This document shows positions 1 to 7,572 of a stretch of DNA of 18,552 nucleotides, one piece after another. The DNA comes from Thermoflexales bacterium (GTDB taxonomy: Bacteria; Chloroflexota; Anaerolineae; B4-G1). The position numbers and the translations under genes are program-made. Position 1 is the first letter of the stretch, and each line of letters opens with the position of its first letter. The stretch is from assembly GCA_007118795.1 (NCBI GenBank), contig SKQX01000166.1:1-18552 (forward strand). Reading direction: 5' to 3'. The notes below the pieces were generated by a model. The model searched no databases and was not told where the DNA came from. It saw nothing but the letters and a program-made list of their open reading frames with translations.

Positions 1-24
1 AGTCGTGCTAGAATGGGGAGACAG

Positions 25-120
25 CGGGAGTGGATGGGAGTCGAACCCACCGCGGCTTGCGCTGTGCAACCCGCCACCGGTTTTGAAGACCGGGGGAGCC
101 ACCGGGCCCCAACCACCCCC
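25..120 (-). tRNA. selC: tRNA-Sec (anticodon TCA)
   Basis: Selenocysteine tRNA, which decodes UGA together with SelB and a SECIS element. The minus strand folds into the bacterial Sec form. The acceptor is 8 bp (113-120 with 26-33, one G-U pair). The D stem is 6 bp (GGGGCC/GGCTCC) with a 4-nt loop. The anticodon stem is CCGGT/ACCGG around loop CTTCAAA, which places TCA in the anticodon position. A long variable arm is built on a GTTGC/GCAAC helix. The T arm is GTGGG-TTCGACT-CCCAT. The discriminator base is G. The 96-nt length, 8+5 acceptor/T arrangement and 6-bp D stem separate it from a suppressor tRNA-Ser or a tRNA-Trp. The CCA end is not encoded. No selA, selB or selD gene lies in the window. 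Confidence 0.95.
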
Positions 121-135
121 AAGCGCTGCAGGTTA

Positions 136-164
136 AGCATAGCTTGAATCGGTCCAGCCGTCAA
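136..164 (-). promoter_or_regulatory. Sigma-70 promoter of selC
   Basis: On the minus strand, TTGACG (159-164) and TATGCT (136-141) are separated by exactly 17 bases. The -10 box ends 15 bases before the first tRNA nucleotide, so the transcript should carry only a short 5' leader. Nothing else lies between the promoter and selC. This is a strong housekeeping-type match. Confidence 0.8.
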
Positions 165-241
165 GTTACCGGCCCTGATGTCGGATCCCGGATACCGACG
201 CTGGGCAGCTAGCGAGGTGCGCGACGACCCGTGGAGACGCG

Positions 242-715
242 ATGCCGGTCTTGGTGGATGGTCACAATCTGATCGGGCGATTGCCCGACGTCAGCCTGGA
301 GGATCCCGACGACGAGGCGCGGCTCGTGGCTCGACTCCAGGCTTACGCGGGCCGGACGGGGAAGCGCATCACCGTCGTGTTCGATCGCGGAATGCCCGGT
401 GGACCTTCCAGGAATCTCTCCCGAGGACGGGTCGAGGTCATCTTCGCGCCCACTGGCAGGAACGCCGATCGGGTGCTGCGGGAACGGATCAGGAACTCGC
501 GCGATCCTCAAGGGCTCACGGTGGTGAGCTCGGACCGGGAGGTGATGACAGCGGCTGAGCGCCGCGGAGCTCGCGTGATGCCGGCCGGAGCCTTTGCCGG
601 CCAACTGGAGCCTCGCGGGGTCTCGCCCCGGGGTGTCAAGGAGAAGGCCGACCTCTCTCCCGACCAGGTGGAACGGTGGCTGGACCTTTTCCAATCGGGG
701 GGCGAGCGGGAATAG
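242..715 (+). CDS. YacP-like NYN-domain ribonuclease
   Basis: 157-residue single-domain protein of the NYN (PIN-like) nuclease fold, closest to the YacP/Rae1 group. Members cleave RNA, and in Bacillus Rae1 acts on ribosome-bound mRNA. Seen: an N-terminal strand with VDGHNLI (residues 5-11), whose Asp6 is the first metal ligand; VVFDRG (45-50, Asp48); NADRVLR (74-80, Asp76); and SSDRE (96-100, Asp98). This is the expected set of acidic residues. The C-terminal 35 residues are charged and poorly conserved in such proteins. The ATG is preceded by GGAG (233-236) at 5-base spacing. The gene is divergent from selC and stands alone: downstream is a decayed region, so no operon partner is visible. 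The substrate cannot be read from the sequence. Confidence 0.85.
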   Translation: MPVLVDGHNLIGRLPDVSLEDPDDEARLVARLQAYAGRTGKRITVVFDRGMPGGPSRNLSRGRVEVIFAPTGRNADRVLRERIRNSRDPQGLTVVSSDREVMTAAERRGARVMPAGAFAGQLEPRGVSPRGVKEKADLSPDQVERWLDLFQSGGERE

Positions 716-930
716 TGCGAGACGCATTACGTATCGTGCCTCTCGCCATCCTACCGTTGGCGTCGGGCAGCTTCTGACCTTCTCAGTGCCCGGTGCACAT
801 CCTCTCGAGCAGGTCTATGGCCCTCCTCCGCGTTACAGAGTGAGTATCAGCCTCGTCCTCGTCCTGTTAGACGTGGGAGGTGCGGCCCTCACTTTCCCCA
901 TCTGACCTTGGGTCTCCTGAAAGAACCCTG
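716..930. other. Intergenic stretch, nothing recognised
   Basis: Between the NYN gene and the transposase remnant there is no convincing ORF, RNA or strong terminator. A plus-strand open stretch around 840-905 reads as a short hydrophobic peptide without a start signal and was not called. Confidence 0.5.
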
Positions 931-1215
931 TCAGAGTGAAGTGGCTAGCGATTGAGGTTTGAGTGGCGGGAAACGGCGAGGAATACTCCTCAGGCAGCGA
1001 CTAAGCCCGACTTTGAGCAAAGACAAAGAAGAAAAGGTTTCTTGGACGCCCTTTTCGGCGATGTCCGTGAAGTGGCGATGCAGACGGCGCACGTTGATCA
1101 TCATCGCCGCCGGGTAGAGCAGCACCCGCGACCGGATCAGGCCACGCACCGGGAGCTTGCTGTTCGGAAACGCCTGTTTCGGCGAACCGATGGTATTCTC
1201 AACCACCGCACGAGT
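931..1215 (-). pseudogene. C-terminal remnant of a DDE transposase
   Basis: The minus-strand frame ending at stop 931-933 contains RAVVENTIGSPKQAFPNSKL, followed by a PVRG-type segment and an AAMMINVRRLHRHF-like helix. This resembles the last 60-80 residues of IS5/IS1182-like DDE transposases, in which a conserved Glu (here in VVENTIG) is followed by a K/R-rich block and a closing alpha helix that ends in NVRR(I/L)xR. Upstream of about 1215 the frame continues open but no longer resembles a transposase and lies antisense to a different ORF. The N-terminal two thirds and both IS ends are therefore missing. This is an immobile fragment. The family name is from memory of the motif, not from a search. 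Confidence 0.6.
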
Positions 1216-1879
1216 GGACGCATTTGCTGACGCTGTAGAGCCCCCTCGACGCCGCGCCGCGTTACGTAGAGCGTTGGAGCAAGCCCAGGAACGTTTCGAA
1301 CGGTCGGTTCGCGTGCCCACTGGCTTACCCCCAGGGTTGACACTGCAGAGCGTCGACATCATCGAAACGAAAGGAACCATCACCGTCAGGCTGATCTGCG
1401 GTGGCGAGTACCTGGTGACGATCAGCCAGATGCGGACCAGGGATGGAGCCTCCATTGAGCTGCCGGTGGACGACGACGTGATCCCCCAACCTGTGGGGGT
1501 GCCAGGAAAGCAGGGCGTCTGGCTGGAGGAGGTGCCGCACAGCATTGGCGGCCTGCCTTCTGAGGAAGCCCCCGACGTCATCGGGGGTCCCTTCCCCGGC
1601 GCGATCGGCCAGCAGTACAGCAACTGCCTGGGAGCGCTTTTTGGCGCCTTTCCGAACACCAGCGAGGTCAATACGCTTCTGTTTCGTTCAAGCCTGATCT
1701 TCTTGGGCCCGTTCTACCTGAGCTGGGTGCCGCTCACCTTGCTGGAGCGCCGACACCAGCCGATGCGCCTGGGCTCTGAGGACGAGCGCCCCTCCTTCCT
1801 GCAGTCACTACCCAGAGCACCTCGTCCCAACCAGGACGGGGTGCTCTGGGTATGCCGGGCCCTTGCCTACCCGATCTGA
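1216..1879 (+). pseudogene. Truncated ORF, DUF4367/anti-sigma-like remnant
   Basis: An open frame continues through the transposase remnant but only makes protein-like sense from about 1216. It has an Arg/Ala-rich helix (RRRAALRRALEQAQERF), then a beta-rich block with PTGLPPGLTLQSVDIIETKG, VRLICGGEYLVTISQM and GKQGVWLEEV. The spacing recalls the DUF4367-type extracytoplasmic domain found on anti-sigma factors and lipoproteins: P-x-G-L, a repeated-strand core, and a G-V-W near the end. There is no start codon or ribosome site at the boundary. After about residue 150 the reading becomes compositionally odd and ends in low-complexity sequence overlapping a long hairpin. Best read as a gene 5'-truncated by IS insertion and decaying. 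The family call is tentative. Confidence 0.35.
1809..1852. repeat. 19-bp perfect-arm hairpin
   Basis: Arms 1809-1827 and 1834-1852 pair over 19 positions with a single G-U, around a 6-base loop (CAACCA). No T-run follows on either strand, so a plain intrinsic terminator is not the obvious reading. It sits inside the tail of the decayed ORF. It may be a palindromic mobile-element relic or a bidirectional transcription barrier. Confidence 0.7.
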
Positions 1880-1892
1880 AGGAACCCATTGA

Positions 1893-2087
1893 CCAACTAC
1901 CGTATGGCAGCCCCACAAGCTCGAGTCAGGATGTAGCCAGAGGCTGGTCGCGGTGGCCACCGTGCGGGTCGTGGATCCTTCGGAGCCGGCGGCCATCGAT
2001 GCCATCGCCTCCCCGTTGGGCCAGCGTTTCGATCGCCCCGTGACCCTAGACATCAGCTCCTTGCCCGTGGTCCGCTCCGAGGGGTGA
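1893..2087 (+). pseudogene. C-terminal ORF fragment, unassigned
   Basis: From about 1938 the plus frame ending at TGA 2085-2087 reads like a real beta-alpha-beta protein tail: VATVRVVDPSEP, then AIDAIASPLGQRFDRPVTL, then SSLPVVRSEG. A stop at 1890-1892 closes the frame upstream, and there is no start codon with a ribosome site. The pattern V-R-V..., an alpha helix, L-G-(R/Q)-x-F-x-R-P-V-x-L and a closing strand recalls the C-terminal domain of DUF389-type membrane proteins, but this is a weak impression. Treat it as a relic; the function is unknown. Confidence 0.3.
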
Positions 2088-2258
2088 CGGCGGCACAGGC
2101 CCCCGGCGCATGATAGCACCGCCATGCGGCGACCCTCCGCTCGGGCGCTGACCTGTCTCCCGGCTGACCGGTGGAACCTTTCCGGTCCTGGGGCCGTCTA
2201 ATGGGTGATGGCTCATCTAGCGCCCAATCGTTTCCGCCCACAGGTAGTGGAGGTAGAC

Positions 2259-3557
2259 ATGAAGAGGATAGTGCTCAGTACCCTAATTGCAGCGATGCTC
2301 GCGGCAATGGGTTGCAGTGCCGTTCCGAATGCCCACGGAGTCTCGGCGCCCTCCGTGGCGCTGGCCTCCGAGAAACCGCGCGCGGCCGCGCCCGAGCTCC
2401 CTGATACCGATCTCAACGCTCTGGTCGCAGGAAACAGCGCCTTTGCCTTTGACCTGTATCGGCTCCTCGCTGCCCAACGAAGCGGCGAGAATCTCTTCTA
2501 CGCCCCCTACAGTATCTCGCTGGCCCTGGCCATGACCTACGCCGGAGCCCGGGGTGAGACTGAGGCGCAGATGGCCGATGCGCTCCGCTTCCAGCTAAGC
2601 CAGGCAGATCTCGCTGCGGCCTTCAACGCCCTCGATCAGGAGCTCGCCCAGCGGGGTGAGGGGGCCGAAGGGAGGGACGAGGGGGGCTTTCGGCTGAACA
2701 TCGCCAACGCCATTTGGGGGCAGCACGATGCCGGGTTTCTCACCGCCTATCTGGACCTATTGGCCGAGAACTACGGCGCCGGGCTCCGCGTCCTCGATTT
2801 CGCTGGAGCGCCCGAGGGGGCGCGGATCACCATCAACGATTGGGTCAGCGAGCAAACCGAGGGCAGGATCGAGGATCTCATCCCGCAGGGCGCTATCGAT
2901 CCGTTGACTCGTCTGGTTCTTACCAACGCCATCTACTTCAACGCCGCCTGGGCCGAGCCCTTTCCCGTGCGGGCCACCGAGGACGGGCCCTTCACCCGTC
3001 TCGACAGGAGCCAGGTCTCCGTCCCCATGATGGTCCAGAGCACACCCTTCGGCTACGCGGAAGGTCAGGACTTGCAGGCGGTCCAACTCTACTATGATGA
3101 CCACGACATGTCGATGGTGATACTGCTGCCCGGCGAGGGCGAGTTCCAGGCCTTTGAAGAGGCCCTGGACGCCCGTCGCGTGCAGGCCATCATCGAGGGG
3201 CTGGAGCGACGGGAGGTGGCGCTGACCATGCCCAAGTTTGAGTTCGACGCCAGCTTCGGTCTCAAGGATGCCCTCTCAGCCCTCGGAATGGGCCAGGCCT
3301 TCTCGGACGCCGCCGACTTCTCCGGCATGACCGGCAGCAGGGACCTGTTCATCTCCGAGGTCGTGCACGAGGCCTTCGTGGCAGTGGACGAGGAGGGTAC
3401 GGAGGCAGCGGCCGCCACCGCGGTGATCATGCCCACCTCGGCCATGCCGCAGGAGCCGGTCGAGGTCACCGTGGATCGTCCCTTCGTCTTCCTGATTCGC
3501 GACGTCAGGACCGGTGCCGTCCTCTTCGTCGGTCGTGTCCTGGACCCCAGTGCCTGA
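2259..3557 (+). CDS. Serpin-family protease inhibitor lipoprotein
   Basis: 432-residue serpin with a bacterial export leader. Residues 1-19 are KR, a hydrophobic stretch and AAMGC, a lipobox-like end with Cys19 as the probable lipid anchor, so the inhibitor would sit outside the membrane. The serpin core (about 60-432) shows NLFYAPYSISLALAM, VLTNAIYFNAAW, a FISEVVHEAFVAVDEEGTE-type shutter/hinge region and DRPFVFLIRD near the end. The hinge EEGTEAAAATA (about 378-388) has the small residues needed for loop insertion, so it should be inhibitory rather than a non-inhibitory homologue. Counting from the hinge puts P1-P1' near TS-AM, though the loop is about 3 residues longer than in alpha-1-antitrypsin, so P1 is uncertain. 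Small P1 residues suggest an elastase- or subtilisin-like target. The ATG at 2259 was chosen over an upstream one because GTGGAGGT lies just before it and the signal peptide starts there. Confidence 0.93.
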   Translation: MKRIVLSTLIAAMLAAMGCSAVPNAHGVSAPSVALASEKPRAAAPELPDTDLNALVAGNSAFAFDLYRLLAAQRSGENLFYAPYSISLALAMTYAGARGETEAQMADALRFQLSQADLAAAFNALDQELAQRGEGAEGRDEGGFRLNIANAIWGQHDAGFLTAYLDLLAENYGAGLRVLDFAGAPEGARITINDWVSEQTEGRIEDLIPQGAIDPLTRLVLTNAIYFNAAWAEPFPVRATEDGPFTRLDRSQVSVPMMVQSTPFGYAEGQDLQAVQLYYDDHDMSMVILLPGEGEFQAFEEALDARRVQAIIEGLERREVALTMPKFEFDASFGLKDALSALGMGQAFSDAADFSGMTGSRDLFISEVVHEAFVAVDEEGTEAAAATAVIMPTSAMPQEPVEVTVDRPFVFLIRDVRTGAVLFVGRVLDPSA

Positions 3558-3599
3558 GCGCAATCCTAACCCGAGGCCTTCCACCCCGGGTTAGTGCGC
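3558..3599 (+). terminator. Hairpin terminator after the serpin gene
   Basis: It begins on the first base after the serpin stop. GCGCA (3558-3562) pairs with TGCGC (3595-3599), and CTAACCCG (3566-3573) pairs with CGGGTTAG (3587-3594), giving 13 bp with a 3-base bulge. There is no T-tract, so it may be a stabiliser or a factor-assisted terminator. Confidence 0.55.
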
Positions 3600-3879
3600 C
3601 GGGTCGGGCTGACAGCGAACCTTCACGGTTGCAAATCGAAGGGGGCCGCACTCACGTTACCCCGATTCTGGCCCATGGTGGAATCCCAAGCAGGCGCCCG
3701 GAAGTGTGCTCCGAAGAGATCACGCGGCCGATGGTCAACCGTGATCCAGTTTGTCCCTCAGATCCTTAGGAAGTCCGTCACGTATTTAGTCACACCCTGG
3801 CAGCATCACCAAGACACAGACGCATGACCGCGACCCCGCGGCGCTCTCGGCAGACCCGTCGATGAATGGACACGCAGCC
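3600..3879. other. Intergenic stretch, nothing recognised
   Basis: About 280 bases between the serpin hairpin and the presumed radical SAM promoter. Short open frames exist, but none has a ribosome site or a recognisable motif. Part of it (3620-3740) has a coding-like look and may be an old gene fragment, but I cannot name it. Confidence 0.4.
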
Positions 3880-3909
3880 TTGCGTCGACGAGCTACTTCG
3901 GGGTAGAAT
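3880..3909 (+). promoter_or_regulatory. Possible promoter of the radical SAM cassette
   Basis: TTGCGT (3880-3885), 18 bases, TAGAAT (3904-3909). The -10 is good and the -35 weak. It would give a leader of about 70 bases before the ATG at 3983. No better candidate was seen nearby. Confidence 0.3.
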
Positions 3910-3982
3910 AGGGATGCGACACCGCTACACCGCCACCGCCGGGCGCCACGCCTCCGCAGCCTCAGACAGAGGGAGGGAGACC

Positions 3983-5128
3983 ATGGAGAGAACCGAACTT
4001 ACGAGAAGGAAGTTCATCAGGCTGGCGGCCTTGACCTCTCTCGCCGCGGCCGGAGCGAAGATCGGGTGCCGAAGGAGTCCCATGAGTTCTCGGTCCACCC
4101 CTGAGCCGGAGCCTTCTACAGAAGCGAGACACTGGACCCGAATGGAGGGGAAGACGGTTCAGTGCCAGCTCTGTTTCCGAAACTGCACCATTCGTGAGGG
4201 CGGAAGAGGATTCTGTGGCGTCAGGGAGAATCGGGATGGAACCCTCTACTCCCTGGTCTATGGGAGGCCGTGCTCCGTCACCCCCGGTTCTCCCATGGAG
4301 AAACTGGCCCTCTATCACGTCGTCCCTGGCAGCCTGCGTCTCAACCTGGCCACGGCTGGCTGTAACTTCAGATGCAGCTTCTGTCATAACTGGGAGATCG
4401 CCACCCGGGCTCCCGAGGAAGTGAAGAGCCGCGACCTGTCACCGATAGAGGCCGTTGACGTGGCAGTGGAGAACAACCTAGAGTTCATTGCCTTTACTTA
4501 CACGGAACCGACCATCTTCTACGAGTATATGTACGACATCGCCAGGCTGGCCCGTGGAAGGGGTCTGCGAACCTTGCTCAACACAAACGGTGCGATGAGC
4601 CCTGACCCTCTCAAACAGCTTCTTCCCCATCTGGACGCCGTCAACGTGGATCTCAAGGCGTTTACCAGCGAGTTTTACCAAAAGGCCGTCTCTCACGCCC
4701 GCATGGAGCCGGTTCTGACCACCTTGAAGGTGATTGAGGAGCAGGGGACCTGGTGCGAGATCGTCAACTTGATCATCCCAACCTTGAACGATGCCCTGGA
4801 CAGAATCGGAGAGATGTGCCTGTGGATCAGAGATGAGATGGGGTCAGGCATCCCGGTCCATTTCACCCGGTTCTTCCCTGCCTATAAGCAGACCCGACTG
4901 CCGCCTACGCCAGTGGAGACACTGGAAAAGGCCAGGGATGTCGCCCTGGAGGCAGGACTCGAGTACGTCTACATCGGCAACGTCCCGGGACATGCGGCCA
5001 ACTCGACGTACTGTCCGAATTGCGGCCGGATTTTGATTGAGAGGGTCCATTTCAGCGTGCTGAGCAACCATATCGAGGATGGAGCGTGTCCGTTCTGTAG
5101 CCAGCCCATCCCCGGCATCTGGACGTAG
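3983..5128 (+). CDS. Tat-signal AmmeMemoRadiSam-type radical SAM protein (copy 1)
   Basis: 381-residue radical SAM protein of the PflA-like family linked to the AMMECR1/Memo system; the reaction of this family is not established. Seen: a twin-arginine leader TRRKFIRLAALTSLAAAG (residues 7-24) ending near a lone Cys29; an N-terminal four-Cys motif at C61, C64, C68 and C78 (CQLCFRNC...GFC); the radical SAM triad CNFRCSFC at C127, C131 and C134, which binds the 4Fe-4S/SAM centre; EPTIFYEY in the barrel; and a C-terminal CPNCG/CPFC pair (C344, C347, C369, C372) that looks like a zinc ribbon or a second metal site. ATG 3983 follows GGGAGGGAGA directly, and the twin-Arg leader begins there, so a longer in-frame start at 3866 was rejected. 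It lies 27 bases from the next gene, so probably one transcript. A copy of similar length lies two genes downstream. Confidence 0.9.
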   Translation: MERTELTRRKFIRLAALTSLAAAGAKIGCRRSPMSSRSTPEPEPSTEARHWTRMEGKTVQCQLCFRNCTIREGGRGFCGVRENRDGTLYSLVYGRPCSVTPGSPMEKLALYHVVPGSLRLNLATAGCNFRCSFCHNWEIATRAPEEVKSRDLSPIEAVDVAVENNLEFIAFTYTEPTIFYEYMYDIARLARGRGLRTLLNTNGAMSPDPLKQLLPHLDAVNVDLKAFTSEFYQKAVSHARMEPVLTTLKVIEEQGTWCEIVNLIIPTLNDALDRIGEMCLWIRDEMGSGIPVHFTRFFPAYKQTRLPPTPVETLEKARDVALEAGLEYVYIGNVPGHAANSTYCPNCGRILIERVHFSVLSNHIEDGACPFCSQPIPGIWT

Positions 5129-5155
5129 CGCGACGAACAGGATGGAGATGAGAGA

Positions 5156-7423
5156 GTGAAGGGGAAGCCGCTGGTTCTGGCTTTCCTGGCCGTTGGCTTC
5201 GGCGAGACGGTCTCTCAGGTCCTGCTGATCCGAGAGCTCATGACGAATTTCCAGGGCAACGAGCTTGCTCTGGGGGTCATCCTAGCCAACTGGCTCTTTC
5301 TGATTGGAGTGGGAAGCTGGTGCGCGGGTAGAGCTGCTGACCGTGTGCCAGTGGGCCTCTCCGCGTTCGTGATCATCCAACTCCTGTTCTGCCTGATCCT
5401 GCCGGTCCAGCTCTTCCTGGCCAGAACCATCAACAACCTGATCGGGGTCCAGCCTGGCGAGATGGTTGGCCTGCTACCGATCCTCTACTCCTCCTTCCTG
5501 ATTCTTGGTCCCATCTGTGTGCTGCACGGTTGTCAGTTTGCCCTGGGCTGCCGGATCCTGGCGGCCGGAGCTGAGACGCCGGCCAGGCAGGTCGGCAACA
5601 TCTATGTGGCTGAAGCGCTGGGATCCATGGTGGGTGGCGCCGGGTTCACCTACCTTCTGGTTCACCACCTGCACGCCTTTGAGATCGCGCTGGTGACCAT
5701 CCTCCTGAATCTGATGGCGGCTCTTCTGCTGCTCCGGCCCTGGCAGCAGCCAGAGGGGCTGCTGACCAGGTCTCTGGTGGGTCCGATCATCCTCATCCTG
5801 GGCCTTGGTGCCCATTCCTGGCTCTCCGGGAACCTCGCTCGCGCGGATCAGCTCTCTCGCGAATGGCAATGGACAGGATACAACTTGGTCTACCATCAGG
5901 ATTCGGTCTACGGGAACATTGCCGCTACCGAAAGCGAGGGACAGACCAGCTTCTACTTCAGCGGGCTTCTGGCCCTCACGAGCCCGGATCCAGATATCGT
6001 CGTGGTCGAGGAGATGGCTCACTATCCCTTGCTCTCCCATCCCGCGCCGCGGACGGTGCTCTTGGTCGGTGGGGGAATCGGTGGGGTCCTGGACGAGATC
6101 CTGAAGCATCCGGTTGAGAGCGTAGACTACGTCGAGCTCGATCCCCTGATTATCGAGACAGCCCGGGAGTACGCCGGTACCGAGGCCCTGGATGATCCTA
6201 GATTGCGCCTCATCCTGACCGACGCCAGGCTGTTCGTGCGGGATGCGCGGGACGAATACGATGTCGTCATCGTCAGTCTGCCTCCTCCCTCCACTCTGCA
6301 GCTGAACCGGGCGTACACGAAGGAGTTCTTCCAGGAGGTGGTCCAACGCTTGACGCCGCAGGGCATCCTCTGCTTTGGCTTTCCAGCCTCCGAGGCCTAC
6401 ATGAGCGGCGAGATGATAGAGCACAACCGATCCATCTACGAGACCACCAGGGCGGTCTTCCCGCATATCTCGCTGGTGCCCGGGGACTGGACAGTTCTTC
6501 TCGCCTCTCCATCCCCTCTCGATCTGGGTGAGATTCGACAGCGGTTCGGGGAGAGGGACTTGGAGACGAGGCTCCTCAACGCCCCCTATCTCGAGTACCG
6601 GCTCTCTCAGGAACGGATTGAGCGCGGTCTGAACCTCTATCAGGCCGAAGAGGGCCAGATTAACCGCGATCTGCGGCCGATTGCCACCTACTACAACCTG
6701 GCCCTGTGGAATGTGATGTTCTATCCGGCTTGGGGCAACGTCTTCGGTTGGATGTCCGGGCTGAATCTAGGATGGGTTTTGTCCCCCGCGGTCTTGGCGG
6801 TGGTGGTGCTGACGGCGATGCGAGGGAAAGCGGGTGGGACACGCTTCCATAACGCGGCGGTGATCCTCGCCATCGCCGCCACCGGTTTCGCCGGCATGAC
6901 GCTCAGCATCGTGCTGATGCTCGTGTTTCAGATCTACCAGGGTCTACTGTATCAGCGGATCGGTGTGCTGGTGGCGGCCTTCATGCTAGGGCTGGCTATG
7001 GGTGGACTCGCCATGGCCGGGAGCGTGGAGAGGGTGAGAAGGGACGTTCGCGTCCTGGTGAGCACGGAGGTGGCCATCATTGGCTATGCGTTCTTACTCC
7101 CGTTCCTTGTGATGCGTCTTCCGCAGATCGCTGATCTGGCTCCACGCCTACCACGGGAAGTGCCCCTGACACTGCTGAACTGCCTGGCCGGTTTCCTGGT
7201 GGGTCTCCAGTTCCCCCTGGCGAACAAGATCTACCTGGGCACGACCGAGAGAGGGTTAGGGCGGGTGGCTGGCGGTCTCTATGCGTCGGATCTGGCCGGC
7301 GGTGTTTTCGGCGCTCTCCTGACCAGCGTGTTTCTCATCCCGATTCTGGGCATGACGGCGACCTGTCTGACCGTCGTCATCCTCAAGCTGGCCAGCCTGG
7401 CGCTGCTGATGGGGGCAGCGTAG
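5156..7423 (+). CDS. Membrane spermidine-synthase-fold (MFS/SpdSyn-like) protein
   Basis: 755-residue fusion. Residues 1-225 hold about six or seven membrane helices. Residues 240-450 form a Rossmann SAM-binding domain: VLLVGGGIGG (301-310), VELDP (326-330), LTDAR (354-358) and the spermidine-synthase block NRAYTKEFF (384-392). Residues 535-755 are again transmembrane, ending in a Y-x-x-D-L-x-G-x-x-x-G-A-L-L segment. Genuine spermidine synthases have GGGDGG and an Asp in the motif after strand 4. Here these are GGGIGG and SLPPP (374-378), so aminopropyl transfer is unlikely. SAM binding and a methyltransferase-like or regulatory role is possible. The GTG start at 5156 follows GGATGGAGATG-type purines; no in-frame ATG fits better. 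The flanking genes are Tat-signal radical SAM paralogues, implying a membrane-associated complex or pathway. Confidence 0.88.
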   Translation: MKGKPLVLAFLAVGFGETVSQVLLIRELMTNFQGNELALGVILANWLFLIGVGSWCAGRAADRVPVGLSAFVIIQLLFCLILPVQLFLARTINNLIGVQPGEMVGLLPILYSSFLILGPICVLHGCQFALGCRILAAGAETPARQVGNIYVAEALGSMVGGAGFTYLLVHHLHAFEIALVTILLNLMAALLLLRPWQQPEGLLTRSLVGPIILILGLGAHSWLSGNLARADQLSREWQWTGYNLVYHQDSVYGNIAATESEGQTSFYFSGLLALTSPDPDIVVVEEMAHYPLLSHPAPRTVLLVGGGIGGVLDEILKHPVESVDYVELDPLIIETAREYAGTEALDDPRLRLILTDARLFVRDARDEYDVVIVSLPPPSTLQLNRAYTKEFFQEVVQRLTPQGILCFGFPASEAYMSGEMIEHNRSIYETTRAVFPHISLVPGDWTVLLASPSPLDLGEIRQRFGERDLETRLLNAPYLEYRLSQERIERGLNLYQAEEGQINRDLRPIATYYNLALWNVMFYPAWGNVFGWMSGLNLGWVLSPAVLAVVVLTAMRGKAGGTRFHNAAVILAIAATGFAGMTLSIVLMLVFQIYQGLLYQRIGVLVAAFMLGLAMGGLAMAGSVERVRRDVRVLVSTEVAIIGYAFLLPFLVMRLPQIADLAPRLPREVPLTLLNCLAGFLVGLQFPLANKIYLGTTERGLGRVAGGLYASDLAGGVFGALLTSVFLIPILGMTATCLTVVILKLASLALLMGAA

Positions 7424-7572
7424 GAGATGCCACGGATTCCCGGCTACCCGAGGCCGTGTGCTGATCCTTGGAGCGCTCCGGAGCGTGCCCGGCCATGGTT
7501 GCCATGGCGGGTGGGGGGGGGTTGTGGACAACCATCGTTGATTCTCGACCGAGGGATCACGGGAGGTGAACG

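Noticed and set aside
2205..2258. Longer N-terminus for the serpin
   Set aside because: The ribosome site and the signal peptide both point to ATG 2259.
3866..3982. Longer N-terminus for radical SAM copy 1
   Set aside because: The twin-Arg leader begins at 3983 and an excellent ribosome site precedes that ATG, whereas the extension looks like untranslated leader.
5474..6466. Long minus-strand frame antisense to the membrane SpdSyn gene
   Set aside because: It mirrors codon structure of the real plus-strand gene, has no ribosome site or domain, and the plus frame has clear SAM motifs.
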